NCBI GenBank assembly: GCA_964519665.1
Contig: CAZFIV010000013.1
Location: 1-64,000 of the forward strand
Length of the DNA stretch: 64,000 bases
Direction of reading: 5' to 3'
From: JANQQN01 sp964519665
GTDB lineage: Bacteria; Myxococcota; Kuafuiibacteriia; Kuafuiibacteriales; Kuafuiibacteriaceae
Shown piece after piece: positions 11,923 through 20,250 of this stretch. Positions within the stretch are counted from its first letter, which is position 1. Every line of letters begins with the position of its first letter. Under the pieces are notes generated by a model. The model searched no databases. It saw only the letters and a list, made by a program, of their open reading frames with translations, and was not told the origin of the DNA. Position numbers and translations under genes: made by a program.

Positions 11923-13150
11923 GGGCGGCCTGCGAGGTCTCGAGGAATTTGAGCCAACTCTCGGCCGCCTTACGGCTCTTGGGAGTCTTCGACGCCTGTT
12001 CAAAAGCCTCTTTTGCCTTTCCTGGCGAGCCCGATCTCATTTCCGCAATGCCGATGAGTAGGTGACTCTCTCCCGGGTCCTCCAGACCCTTTCGGAGAGC
12101 TTTCCGGCTTGCAGTGACCGCCGCTTCCCATCGTTCTGACTCGAGTTCGAGTTGGGCGAGCCGCATGTAAAGGTCACCATCGTCGGCCATTTTGGCCGCT
12201 TCATCGAGCGCCGGTCGCGCGCGGTCGACATTCCTCGACTGCAGCCAAGCGGTCGACAACAGGCGTGTGGTCTTCGGGTTGCGTTCGATCTTCGCTTCTT
12301 GCAACCCCTTCTCAAGTACCTTCCCCGCCTCGAATGGATTCTCCTCTGCGAGCAGTCGCTGACTGAGTTGCATATAATCGCTCGTCTTGTCGAGGACCCC
12401 CGCCCGGTAGGCCAGTTCCATCACCGCCAAGGCCCGCTTGTCATCGCCCAACTGAGAATACATGGCCGCCAACTGAATCCAGTTGTTCTTCTTTTCAGGG
12501 TAGCGCTCAACGAGGATAGAGATGATCCGGACTGAGTTCTTGTACTGCTTCAGCTCGACGTAGCTGGACAGTAAAAGCTGAAGCAGTGAGTCCTTGGGGT
12601 TGCCTTTCGATTCGCGGAACGCTCGCTCGCCGATCTGGATCGCCTTACGATAGTTCTTGGTTTGATAATAGGCAGCCCCAATCGTATACAGTGCCGATGG
12701 TTTCGCGTCTGCACCGTCGCGCTTCAACCACTCTTCGAACGCCTTGACCGCGCCCTTGTAGTTGCGAGTCGCCATGTTCAACTGCCCGATGTTGAACAGC
12801 ATAGCGTTCTGGGTCGGTTCGGGCAGGGCATCGAGCTCGTAGGTCTCTTGCAGCGTTTTGACGGCCAGCTTCAGGCGCTCTTGACCTGCGTAGATATACC
12901 CGAGCGTCTGCAGCACCAAAGCGCGCTCGTGGTCGTTGAGGCGCAGCCGGCTTTGAAGCGCCTTCGCAGCCTCTTCACCTTCCTTGTAGCGGTTTTCCTG
13001 AAGCGCCTTTTGCGCCTTGACCAAGCGTTGATAGATGTGAGGCCGGCAAACGAAGTTTCTCTTCGGCTTGCTCTCTTCCTCTCCAAGCGCCGGGAACGAC
13101 CAGCCAATAACAAGGATCAGTGCTAATATATTAAGTCGATGCCGCATCAT
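11912..13150 (-). CDS. Periplasmic TPR protein of the TonB operon
   Basis: A 412-residue protein with a signal peptide (LNILALILVIGWSFPALG) and tetratricopeptide helices through most of its length. Examples are AQKALQENRYKEGEEAA, VKAFEEWLKRDG, AIQIGERAFRESKG and AVTASRKALRKGLEDP. A TPR protein occupies the same place after TonB in many DUF3450-ExbB-ExbB-ExbD-TonB operons, where it is thought to assist the TonB complex in the periplasm. Its start overlaps the tonB stop by one base, so translation is coupled. The C-terminus (ARSR) ends within an 11-bp repeat, so repeat slippage could alter the last residues. Confidence 0.85.
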   Translation of the reverse strand: MMRHRLNILALILVIGWSFPALGEEESKPKRNFVCRPHIYQRLVKAQKALQENRYKEGEEAAKALQSRLRLNDHERALVLQTLGYIYAGQERLKLAVKTLQETYELDALPEPTQNAMLFNIGQLNMATRNYKGAVKAFEEWLKRDGADAKPSALYTIGAAYYQTKNYRKAIQIGERAFRESKGNPKDSLLQLLLSSYVELKQYKNSVRIISILVERYPEKKNNWIQLAAMYSQLGDDKRALAVMELAYRAGVLDKTSDYMQLSQRLLAEENPFEAGKVLEKGLQEAKIERNPKTTRLLSTAWLQSRNVDRARPALDEAAKMADDGDLYMRLAQLELESERWEAAVTASRKALRKGLEDPGESHLLIGIAEMRSGSPGKAKEAFEQASKTPKSRKAAESWLKFLETSQAARSR

Positions 13151-13767
13151 TACTCTAGCTTGAAGGTCAGCCGAACCTTCAGACCTTTCTTCACGTAGGC
13201 TTTGCCATCAACAATCTTGGGCCGGTACTTCCACTTGGATACCGCCCTCGCGGCGGCGCGGTCGAAGATGCGCTTGGGCTCCGAATCGATGACCTTCACG
13301 TTCGTGGTGGCTCCGGTGGTCGTGACGTCGAATTGCAGCAACACCCAACCTTGGATGTACTGCTCGGCCGCCCGCTGGGGATAGATCGGCTCGACTCGAA
13401 CGACCGGAACCTCTTCGCTGTCGGACGGCGCCGCGCCCAGGTCGAGGGAGTTCGAAAGGTCGAGGCTCCCATCGATCGTAGGAGCGGCGACCGCGACCGC
13501 GGTCGCGGAGCCATCGGCGTCATCCGAACGGTCCATCTCGGGATCCTTCGGAGGCGTCTTTGGCTTTTGTCGGGTCGGAAGCTTGCGTTCTTTGACCTGA
13601 GCTCGGCTGTCTTCACGCACCCGAACGAACTCGATCCGCTCCCGATTGCGGTCCTCGTCGAGGCTCAGGTCAGCCATGAAAATCAGAACGCGCATGAGCT
13701 GGAACAGGCCCAGCGTCACGGTGATCGCCACCAGGGCAGCAATCGGTAAGCGGATCGCAGCTGTCAT
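13150..13767 (-). CDS. tonB: TonB energy transducer
   Basis: A 205-residue TonB-family protein. It has one N-terminal membrane anchor (IAALVAITVTLGLFQLMRVL) and a fairly short charged and proline-containing spacer (KLPTRQKPKTPPKDPE). The C-terminal TonB domain includes EPIYPQRAAEQYIQGWVLLQ, FDVTTTGATTNVKVID and AVSKWKYRPKIVDGKAY. The YP motif and the WKY(R)P ending are family hallmarks. It transmits proton-motive energy from ExbB/ExbD to outer-membrane receptors such as the one at 8488-11475. The short spacer resembles TonB2-type rather than E. coli TonB1-type proteins. It sits two bases after exbD and one base from the TPR gene. Confidence 0.93.
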   Translation of the reverse strand: MTAAIRLPIAALVAITVTLGLFQLMRVLIFMADLSLDEDRNRERIEFVRVREDSRAQVKERKLPTRQKPKTPPKDPEMDRSDDADGSATAVAVAAPTIDGSLDLSNSLDLGAAPSDSEEVPVVRVEPIYPQRAAEQYIQGWVLLQFDVTTTGATTNVKVIDSEPKRIFDRAAARAVSKWKYRPKIVDGKAYVKKGLKVRLTFKLE

Positions 13768-13769
13768 GA

Positions 13770-14174
13770 TTACTCCTTGGGCGTCGCCGCGAGTGACACG
13801 TTCTCTACGCCCGCCAACTTCGCGGCATCCATGACCTTGACCAGGGTACCGTTCTTCGAAAGCTTATCAGCCTGAATGACAACGCCGCCTTCGGGATTCT
13901 CAGCTCGAAGACGTTCGATGTTGGCGCGAACCGCGCGAATATCGACGGGGCGTTTATCCACCCAAACCTGGTCGTTTTCGTCGATGGCCACCAGGATGGA
14001 GACGCGCTCCTTCTTCTCGGCGGTGACCGCATCCGGACGATTGACGTCGACACCTGATTCTTTGACGAACGAAGCGGTAACGATGAAAAAGATGAGCATG
14101 ATGAAGACGATGTCGATCATCGGCGTGATATCGATGGCGTTTTCGTCTTCCCCTCGTGATCGTCGACTACGCAT
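13770..14174 (-). CDS. exbD: ExbD biopolymer transport protein
   Basis: A 134-residue ExbD/TolR-family inner-membrane protein. A short cytoplasmic N-terminus (MRSRRSRGEDENAIDITPMI) leads into one membrane helix, DIVFIMLIFFIVTASFV, whose first Asp is the conserved proton-path residue. The periplasmic domain follows (SILVAIDENDQVWVDKRPVD). It works with the ExbB proteins upstream to form the proton-driven motor for TonB. The spacing to exbB is 9 nt and to tonB 2 nt, consistent with one transcript. Confidence 0.95.
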   Translation of the reverse strand: MRSRRSRGEDENAIDITPMIDIVFIMLIFFIVTASFVKESGVDVNRPDAVTAEKKERVSILVAIDENDQVWVDKRPVDIRAVRANIERLRAENPEGGVVIQADKLSKNGTLVKVMDAAKLAGVENVSLAATPKE

Positions 14175-14183
14175 ATCTTAACC

Positions 14184-14708
14184 TCAGATCGTGACCATCA
14201 AGTCTTCGAGCTTCCGGCGCTCGGCTTGGGAGCTGCGGCGAAGGCTCTCACCGAAATATAGGCCCGAGATGGCGATGACCATTCCGATCATCGTCGAGAC
14301 GGTGGCCTGGGAGACGCCGGAAGCAAGCGCTCGAACGTTGCCATTGCCGGAGATCGCGACGGTGTCGAAGACCTCGAGCATGCCCATCACCGTACCGAGG
14401 AGCCCCATGAGCGGACACACCTGGATGAGATTCTGAAGCACTACCAGCGCTCCCCGATAGCTCACGACCAGTTTCGAGATCATCTCTCGGCGTATCTGCT
14501 TGGCGTACCACGAACCGTGATCGCCGCGCTGCTGCCAAGCCTCGAGCGCCCGCTGCTTGAGCTTCGGGTACTCGAACCAAGCGAACCACAACCGATCGAT
14601 GATCAGATACCACATCGCCAAGGCGACCAAGGCCAACGGCCAGGCGACGGGGCCGCCCAGCTCCATGAAGGCCAAGGTCTCCTCGTATAGACTCTCGAGC
14701 TCAGCCAT
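14184..14708 (-). CDS. exbB: ExbB/MotA-TolQ family proton channel (small)
   Basis: A 174-residue ExbB-type protein with three hydrophobic segments: GPVAWPLALVALAMWYLII near the N-terminus, then LIQVCPLMGLLGTVMGMLE, and VSTMIGMVIAISGLYFGESL near the C-terminus. The GLLGTVMGM motif is the family signature of the channel-forming helices. It forms the proton channel with ExbD. Its ATG overlaps the end of the preceding larger ExbB-like gene by 8 nt, so the two are translationally coupled. Having a large and a small ExbB in tandem is the Vibrio TonB2/TtpC arrangement. Confidence 0.92.
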   Translation of the reverse strand: MAELESLYEETLAFMELGGPVAWPLALVALAMWYLIIDRLWFAWFEYPKLKQRALEAWQQRGDHGSWYAKQIRREMISKLVVSYRGALVVLQNLIQVCPLMGLLGTVMGMLEVFDTVAISGNGNVRALASGVSQATVSTMIGMVIAISGLYFGESLRRSSQAERRKLEDLMVTI

Positions 14709-16068
14709 CCGAACGCTCGGATTCCGCCCGCCGAGCGATCACGCCGGCCGCTTGCTCTTCGACGATATCGACGAGTCGCTTGCTCAGGTTGCTCAGCACT
14801 GCGTGGAACAAGACCAGAGGAATGGCGACGCAGAGTCCGAGCATCGTCGTCACCAGCGCTTCCGAGATACCGCCGGCCATCAGTTTGGGGTCGCCGGTGC
14901 CGAAGAGCGTAATGGCTTGGAAGGTTCGAATCATACCGGTCACCGTACCGAGCAGACCCATCAGGGGGGCGGCGACGGCGACGACCTTCACGATCCACAG
15001 GAAGCTCTCGAAGGAAGCCGATTCGCGAAGAATCACCTCGTCGAGCTTGCGCTCGAGATCGTCGGGCGGAAGCTGTCGGTTCTCTTGGTACACCTGCAGC
15101 ATGCGGCCCACCGCATTGTCGCCGCGCGGCTGGTCGCTGCGGAGCTGGCTCGAGATCTTGACGTTGGCGAGCGCGAGCATCAGCAGGCGGAACAGACCCA
15201 CCAGAGCGGCGAAAATGCCCAACCCGATCACGATGTAGCCAATGAGGCCACCGAGCTCGAGACGCTCCCAGAACGTGGGCGCCTCGATCAAGAGGCTCAG
15301 GATTTGGCCGCGCGACGGATCGAGGGCAAATCGGACGAACCCGTCACCCTGAGCGTTTTCCAAGGCCGCGACGGTGCTCAGATATCGAGCCGGAGGCTGC
15401 CGGTTGAGCGCCTTCAGCACTCCTTCTTCGGTATCGTACTGCAGATACCGACCGCCAGACATAACGTTGAACGCCCCGACGCGGATGACACTCTGCTCTG
15501 AACGTTCGCCGGCGGGGTTGCTGACGACGGCCTGGTACTTCGAAACCTTGCCCGTCTCCACCATCTCTTCGAGCATCGTCACCCACAGCGCGCGAAGCTC
15601 GGCGATCTGGGGGAGCGATTCGCTGTCGGCGAGGGGCTCGACGACCTTCTTGCGCCCCGGGTACTCCGAGCTCACCAGCGAAGAGTCGAGTTGGGCGGCG
15701 GTGTCGCCCGCGACCTGGCGGACGACACCGAAGAGCTCGCCCATCGTACCGAGCCGCTCGCGAAGGGTGACTTCGAGCTCGGTCAGTCTCCGTTCGTTAT
15801 CCTGGAAGGCCTCCTCCAGATTGACACTGCGCTGCTCGGCTTCTTTGAGCTCGCGCTGGGCCTTCGCTAACAGAGCGGCCTGCTTGTCGCGCGCCGCCTT
15901 GAACTCGGCTTCCCGCTTTTTCAGCTCGGCTCGCTCGGCCGTATAGCCCTGTTTGACCTGCTTGACGAGCGCATCCAGCGATACGGGCTTGTCTTGAGCC
16001 TGCGCGACCAGCGGAGCCACGCTGGCGGTCAGCAGAACGATCATCGAGACGCGAATTGCGGACATCAC
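14701..16068 (-). CDS. Large ExbB/TtpC-like protein with periplasmic coiled coil
   Basis: A 455-residue MotA/TolQ/ExbB-family protein. A signal peptide (VSMIVLLTASVAPLVAQAQ) is followed by a long periplasmic coiled coil at about residues 35-115 (AELKKREAEFKAARDKQAAL). A further periplasmic domain reaches to about 265. Then come the membrane segments LGGLIGYIVIGLGIFAALVG, VVAVAAPLMGLLGTVTGMIR and ALVTTMLGLCVAIPLVLFH. This matches TtpC, the extra ExbB-like component of Vibrio TonB2 systems. Its start overlaps the DUF3450 gene by 4 nt. It probably bridges the inner-membrane motor to the periplasm. Confidence 0.88.
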   Translation of the reverse strand: MMSAIRVSMIVLLTASVAPLVAQAQDKPVSLDALVKQVKQGYTAERAELKKREAEFKAARDKQAALLAKAQRELKEAEQRSVNLEEAFQDNERRLTELEVTLRERLGTMGELFGVVRQVAGDTAAQLDSSLVSSEYPGRKKVVEPLADSESLPQIAELRALWVTMLEEMVETGKVSKYQAVVSNPAGERSEQSVIRVGAFNVMSGGRYLQYDTEEGVLKALNRQPPARYLSTVAALENAQGDGFVRFALDPSRGQILSLLIEAPTFWERLELGGLIGYIVIGLGIFAALVGLFRLLMLALANVKISSQLRSDQPRGDNAVGRMLQVYQENRQLPPDDLERKLDEVILRESASFESFLWIVKVVAVAAPLMGLLGTVTGMIRTFQAITLFGTGDPKLMAGGISEALVTTMLGLCVAIPLVLFHAVLSNLSKRLVDIVEEQAAGVIARRAESERSDG

Positions 16069-16880
16069 GGGGTCACCTCGGAGCGGGTGGATTCGGTCGC
16101 CGGAAGGACCGGGATCCGGAACAGGTCAGGCGCAGACTGCTTGCGAGCAATCTTGAAGCCTTGTCGGACGGAGCTCGCGTACTCGGCAGGAAGCGGCGCC
16201 CACTGCCGGGTACGGTTGTCCCACGCGCCGATTTCGTCGCCGCCTCGGGTCCGATAAATCAGGGCAATTCGGCCAATTCGCAGGAAGTCTACGTCGCGCC
16301 CGGGTGTTCCATCCGTCGCCGAGAGACGCCCTTGATAGGACTCGATGGTGCGTCCGTAGTCGTTTTCCACCTGGTAGGCTTCCATGATCAGGCGGAACTT
16401 CTCAGCCTCGCTGACATTGGGGCGGTCCATGAGCACACGCAGTCGAGCAACGCGACCTTCGCGCTCCTCGATGAGGAAAGGAACGTCGAGCTTGATGAAC
16501 TCGTCGAGCTTTTCGATCATCTCGAGCATCAGCGGAGTGACCCCGCGGCTCACGAAGGTTGCACTATCGATCTGGCTTTGGAGCTTCGCTTTCTGCTCCT
16601 CTTGGGCGTTTACGAGCTTTTGAACCTGCTCGTTGTATTCTTTGATCGAAGCGATCTGCTCTTGAATCGAGCGGTATCGGCCGAGCATTTCAGAGGTCGC
16701 ATCGTCGAGTTTCTCGACACGTTTCTGCGATTGCGCCGCCGCCTCGTTCATCCGAAGAACTAGGCGTATAGCCTCATCAAGGTCACTGGCCTGGGTGATG
16801 CGGACGGGAAGCGCGGAAATGACCACACTGGCGACAGCCACACCGAGACAACTAGGAATTCGTCTAGGAAAGGATCTCAT
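16065..16880 (-). CDS. DUF3450 periplasmic coiled-coil protein, first gene of the TonB operon
   Basis: I start this gene at ATG 16880, where a signal peptide begins (IPSCLGVAVASVVISALPV, cleaved near TQASD), giving 271 residues. The frame is open 92 codons further upstream, but that part has no recognisable features. After the signal comes a coiled coil (AAAQSQKRVEKLDDATSEML and the EEQKAKLQSQ region). Next is a domain typical of DUF3450 (TPLMLEMIEKLDEFIKLDVP, RVARLRVLMDRPNVSEAEKF, AYQVENDYGRTIESYQG). DUF3450 genes regularly precede the ExbB-ExbB-ExbD-TonB-TPR set. Its exact role is unknown; a scaffold for the TonB2-like complex is likely. Confidence 0.87.
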   Translation of the reverse strand: MRSFPRRIPSCLGVAVASVVISALPVRITQASDLDEAIRLVLRMNEAAAQSQKRVEKLDDATSEMLGRYRSIQEQIASIKEYNEQVQKLVNAQEEQKAKLQSQIDSATFVSRGVTPLMLEMIEKLDEFIKLDVPFLIEEREGRVARLRVLMDRPNVSEAEKFRLIMEAYQVENDYGRTIESYQGRLSATDGTPGRDVDFLRIGRIALIYRTRGGDEIGAWDNRTRQWAPLPAEYASSVRQGFKIARKQSAPDLFRIPVLPATESTRSEVTP

Positions 16881-17321
16881 CGTATTCAACGCTGCCGGAC
16901 GCTGCCATGCGGGTGTCACGGCCAGGTCATGTGTGTTACCGAATTCTTCCCAGTAGTCAACACGGTCAGTATAGGGCGACGGAGTCGGGTTTTCGCTGAA
17001 ATGTGCGCCAAAGCGTATTCTAGAACCCGGCCGTCGGCTCCGGTATGGGGCGTACGCAAAGGGGCCCAACCGTACCGCTATGACCCATGAAAGGTCCTCT
17101 GGGGCATCAAAGCGAAACCGAACAGCGTGTTCCGTGGTCACGATCGCGTGGGGCACCGTTTGAATTGTCGCAACGGTCAGTCGCTGGAATCGCGAATTTT
17201 AAGAGCACCGATCGGAACATGAATTATGCAGCTGATGTTGCTATCTTGTTGTTGTCGTCACTTTGAATTCGACAGCTAGGTGAACCGTTCCGGCGGCCGC
17301 CCCAAACGCTAGGAGATGAAA
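16881..17321. other. Divergent intergenic region, AT-rich core
   Basis: About 440 bases separate the divergent TonB operon and the small lipoprotein. The stretch 17190-17270 is distinctly lower in GC than the surroundings (GAATTTTAAGAG, GAATTATGCAG, CTTTGAATTCG) and probably holds the promoters of both units. I could not define confident -35/-10 pairs or a Fur-type operator. Confidence 0.4.
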
Positions 17322-17588
17322 ATGCGGAAGACTTTAGCAATGATCACAGTCGTTGGCTCGATGGCCCTCTTTGCGTGCACGCACGTGACGCCCGGCTCCA
17401 CCTACACCAAGGACATCGACCCCAATGAGCCGAACGTGATGACCGACTCGCGCGTTGCCAAGCGCGGCTCTGCTCTGAGCCGCGGCGTGACGGTCATTCC
17501 TATGCGCCGCCTGAAGTCCAGCGGCGAAGCCACCACCCCCGAGGCGATGGAGAAGATCTCGCCGATCGTCCAGACGGAAGGCCAGTAG
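17322..17588 (+). CDS. Small lipoprotein, unknown function
   Basis: An 88-residue protein starting at ATG 17322. AGGAG at 17311-17315 lies 6 nt upstream, whereas the in-frame ATG at 17316 would directly touch it. A signal of about 18 residues ends in MALFAC, a lipobox, and the mature protein begins CTHVTPGSTYTKDIDPNEP. The rest is short, polar and without recognised domain (RRLKSSGEATTPEAMEKISP). It is probably anchored in the outer membrane. It stands alone between the divergent TonB operon and the cyclic-nucleotide-binding-like gene 50 bases downstream. Confidence 0.7.
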   Translation: MRKTLAMITVVGSMALFACTHVTPGSTYTKDIDPNEPNVMTDSRVAKRGSALSRGVTVIPMRRLKSSGEATTPEAMEKISPIVQTEGQ

Positions 17589-17640
17589 CCAGGCGTCCGC
17601 CGTTGAATCGGGGCCTGCGAGGTGCTACCGGCCTTCAATC

Positions 17641-18129
17641 GTGGAAGGTTGCGTGCACCTCTTCGGGCACCTCGACGATGTCGATGTTGATTGGCTTGCC
17701 ACCCACGGCGAACTGACGCTGCTGCGCGACGGGCAGACGCTCGTTGGTGCAGGATCCCAACCGAATGCGGTGTTCGTCGTCTTGGACGGACAGGTTGCGG
17801 TCTGGCTCGACCAACGAGAGGTCGCTCGTCTTCACGCCGGCGAAATCGTCGCGGCCATGTCCATGCTGCAGGCTCGACCCGCGTCGGTGAGCGTCCTTTC
17901 GTTCGGCCGCACTCGGGTCCTCGAAGTCGCAAACCACATCCTGGAAGAACAATTCACGGCCGACCCGGCGTTCGCAGCTCGATTCCTGCGCGGCGTTGCG
18001 ACTTCACTCGCCGACCGAGTGCAGCGGTTGCTGGTCGTACCGGTCGAAGGGCAACCGTCGCCCGCCCAGCTCGAAACGGCGCAAGTCGCATACCAGCGCT
18101 TCCGCAAGCTGATCGAAAGGGCGTGCTAA
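17641..18129 (+). CDS. Cyclic-nucleotide-binding-like domain protein
   Basis: A 162-residue protein from a GTG start with one CRP-type beta-roll: LRDGQTLVGAGSQPNAVFVV, LDGQVAVWLDQREVARLHAG, EIVAAMSMLQARPASVSVLS. This is the cyclic-nucleotide-binding fold, but the consensus phosphate-binding GE...RxA stretch is degenerate, so ligand binding is uncertain. A C-terminal helix follows, and there is no HTH, so it is not a transcription factor of the CRP type by itself. It lies 38 bases before the MBL hydrolase gene and may be co-transcribed with it. The start codon is uncertain because the ribosome-binding site is weak. Confidence 0.65.
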   Translation: MEGCVHLFGHLDDVDVDWLATHGELTLLRDGQTLVGAGSQPNAVFVVLDGQVAVWLDQREVARLHAGEIVAAMSMLQARPASVSVLSFGRTRVLEVANHILEEQFTADPAFAARFLRGVATSLADRVQRLLVVPVEGQPSPAQLETAQVAYQRFRKLIERAC

Positions 18130-18167
18130 ACTTGCTGTCAGGGCCCGCTTGGGGCCACTCTCCCTGA

Positions 18168-19124
18168 GTGGACGATATCATCACCATCGACTGTGAGTAC
18201 CTCGGCCAGAAGCAGTTCGCGGCGGCCTACATGATCGTCGACGGCGATCGGGCGGCATTCGTAGACAATTGCACCTACCAAGCCGTCCCCAAGCTCCTGG
18301 CCGCCCTCGAAGACCGGGGTCTGACACCAGAGCAGGTCGAATACGTCATCATCACACACGTGCACCTCGATCACGCGGGCGGGACCTCAGCGCTCATGAA
18401 GGCGTGTCCCAACGCCAAGGTGCTGGCGCATCCCCGCGCCGCAAAGCACGTGATCGACCCCGCCAAGCTGGTCGCGAGCGCGAGCGCGGTCTACGGCGAG
18501 GCCCGCTTCACCGAGCTGTATGGGACCATCGAGCCCGTGCCCGAAGACCGCGTCCAAGTCATGGACGACAACTCAGTCACGCACCTCGGCTCACGGCGGC
18601 TTCGTTTTCTCCACACCCGCGGCCACGCCAATCACCACTTTTGCATCGTCGATGACACGACGAACAGCGTCTTCACGGGCGACGCCTTCGGGCTGCACTA
18701 CCCGTATTTCGGGACGCGGGGCATTTTCGCGCTCCCTTCGACCAGTCCGACCGACTTCGACGGCCCGCTCGCGCGCGAGTCGATCGACCGCATCGTCGCC
18801 GAGAGACCTGATCGCGTCCTTCCTACCCACTTCGGCGAAGTGACCGAGGTCGAGGAACGAGGCGCCCTAATGATTCGTCACCTGCATTTTCACGAATCGG
18901 TGATGGTGGACGCCGAACAGACCGACCTGCCGGATGACAAGTTGACCGCCTACTGTGAAGGGCGCCTTCGCGACTACTACACGGCGCTGATCAATCAGCA
19001 GGGCGACCTCGGCGAGTACAAAGAAACCTGGAAGCTGCTGGAGCTCGACCTCGACCTCAACGCCCAAGGCCTGGCCTTCGCGGCCAACAAGCGCCGCAAG
19101 AAGTCACGAGAAGCGGATCACTAG
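18168..19124 (+). CDS. MBL-fold metallo-hydrolase
   Basis: A 318-residue metallo-beta-lactamase-fold hydrolase. The metal motif THVHLDHAGG is at about residues 63-72 (HxHxDH). A further ligand histidine lies in HTRGHANHH and the bridging aspartate in VFTGDAFG. The C-terminal 60 residues are helical and basic at the end (NKRRKKSREADH). Family members range from glyoxalase II-like thioesterases to nucleases; this one resembles the small-molecule hydrolase subgroup, but the substrate is not recognisable. The GTG start lies in a small hairpin (CCACTC, loop TCCCT, GAGTGG, 18155-18171), which could dampen initiation. Confidence 0.82.
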   Translation: MDDIITIDCEYLGQKQFAAAYMIVDGDRAAFVDNCTYQAVPKLLAALEDRGLTPEQVEYVIITHVHLDHAGGTSALMKACPNAKVLAHPRAAKHVIDPAKLVASASAVYGEARFTELYGTIEPVPEDRVQVMDDNSVTHLGSRRLRFLHTRGHANHHFCIVDDTTNSVFTGDAFGLHYPYFGTRGIFALPSTSPTDFDGPLARESIDRIVAERPDRVLPTHFGEVTEVEERGALMIRHLHFHESVMVDAEQTDLPDDKLTAYCEGRLRDYYTALINQQGDLGEYKETWKLLELDLDLNAQGLAFAANKRRKKSREADH

Positions 19125-19243
19125 CTCCGCTCGCGTACTGCGCCCCAGAGCGCTCCGAGGTATCACAACCCTCGGCGCAAAGGGCTGGGTCGACAGCTCG
19201 CAGGTTGCGGTCAGCCGTTCCGAATGCGGGCGGCTTCGTGGGC

Positions 19244-20248
19244 TCACGCTTCGAACCAGGGGGGCGTCGGAAGCTCTTTGGCCTTTAAAAACTCGGGATT
19301 GAAGATCTTGCTCTGGTACCGCTGGCCGAGGTCGCAGAGCACCGTCACGATCGTGTGCCCGGGGCCCATCTGGCGAGCCAATCGAACCGCGCCGACGACG
19401 TTGAGCGCCGCTGACCCTCCGAGCACCAGCCCTTCGGTCAAGACCAGTTCGTAGAGCATATGCAGCATGTCGGCGTCCGAGATTTGGAACGCCTCATCGA
19501 CCTCGAGCCCCTCCAAGTTGGCCGTGATTCGGCCCTGGCCGATGCCCTCGGTGATCGAGCTGCCTTCGGACTTGAGTTCGCCGTGCTTGTAGTAGTGGTA
19601 GAGGGCGGCCCCCATGGGGTCGGCGAGGCCGATCTTGATGTCCGGGCTCCTCGACTTGAGATAGTGCGCCACCCCCGCGAGCGTTCCTCCGGAGCCGACC
19701 GCGCAGATGAACGCATCGACCTGCCCCTCCGTCTGCCGCCAAATCTCCGGCCCCGTCGTTTCGATGTGGGCTTGCCGATTGGCGACGTTGTCGAATTGGT
19801 TGGCCCAGATCGCCCCGTTGTCGAGCTTCTCATTGAGTTCCTGCGCCAATCGGCCCGAATACTTGATGTAGTTGTTCTCGTCGCGGTAGGGCACGGCTTT
19901 GACTTGGATCAGTTCGGCCCCCGCGATCCGAACCGCGGCCTTCTTCTCTTCGCTCTGGCTCTCCGGCATGACGATGATGGTCTTAAAACCCATCGCGCTT
20001 CCGACCATGGCCAACCCGATGCCCGTATTGCCCGCCGTGCCCTCGACGATCGTCCCCCCCGGTTGGAGCGCGCCCCGGGCGACCGCATCCTTGACGATGA
20101 AGAGGGCCGCCCGGTCCTTTACGGATTGACCAGGATTCATGAACTCGGCCTTACCGAGGATATTGCAGCCCGTCTCTTCCGAGACCTTTCGGAGCCGAAT
20201 GAGGGGTGTGTTCCCAATCGCGTCGACGACGCCGTCTCGATAGTCCAT
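19244..20248 (-). CDS. Cysteine synthase A-like, second paralogue of the cys operon
   Basis: A 334-residue PLP-dependent O-acetylserine sulfhydrylase-family enzyme. The start is ATG 20248 (MDYRDGVVDAIGNTPL); the frame is open further upstream only as a shadow of the neighbouring cysK. The PLP lysine is Lys44 in NPGQSVKDRAA, the asparagine loop is EGTAGNTGIGLAM, and the phosphate-binding loop is AVGSGGTLAG. The GQSVKDRAA variant marks the subfamily usually annotated cysteine synthase A in proteobacteria and found in fungi. It may prefer a related substrate, such as O-acetylhomoserine or another sulfur donor. The start is two bases after the stop of the upstream cysK, so the two genes are coupled. 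Confidence 0.87.
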   Translation of the reverse strand: MDYRDGVVDAIGNTPLIRLRKVSEETGCNILGKAEFMNPGQSVKDRAALFIVKDAVARGALQPGGTIVEGTAGNTGIGLAMVGSAMGFKTIIVMPESQSEEKKAAVRIAGAELIQVKAVPYRDENNYIKYSGRLAQELNEKLDNGAIWANQFDNVANRQAHIETTGPEIWRQTEGQVDAFICAVGSGGTLAGVAHYLKSRSPDIKIGLADPMGAALYHYYKHGELKSEGSSITEGIGQGRITANLEGLEVDEAFQISDADMLHMLYELVLTEGLVLGGSAALNVVGAVRLARQMGPGHTIVTVLCDLGQRYQSKIFNPEFLKAKELPTPPWFEA

Positions 20249-20250
20249 TC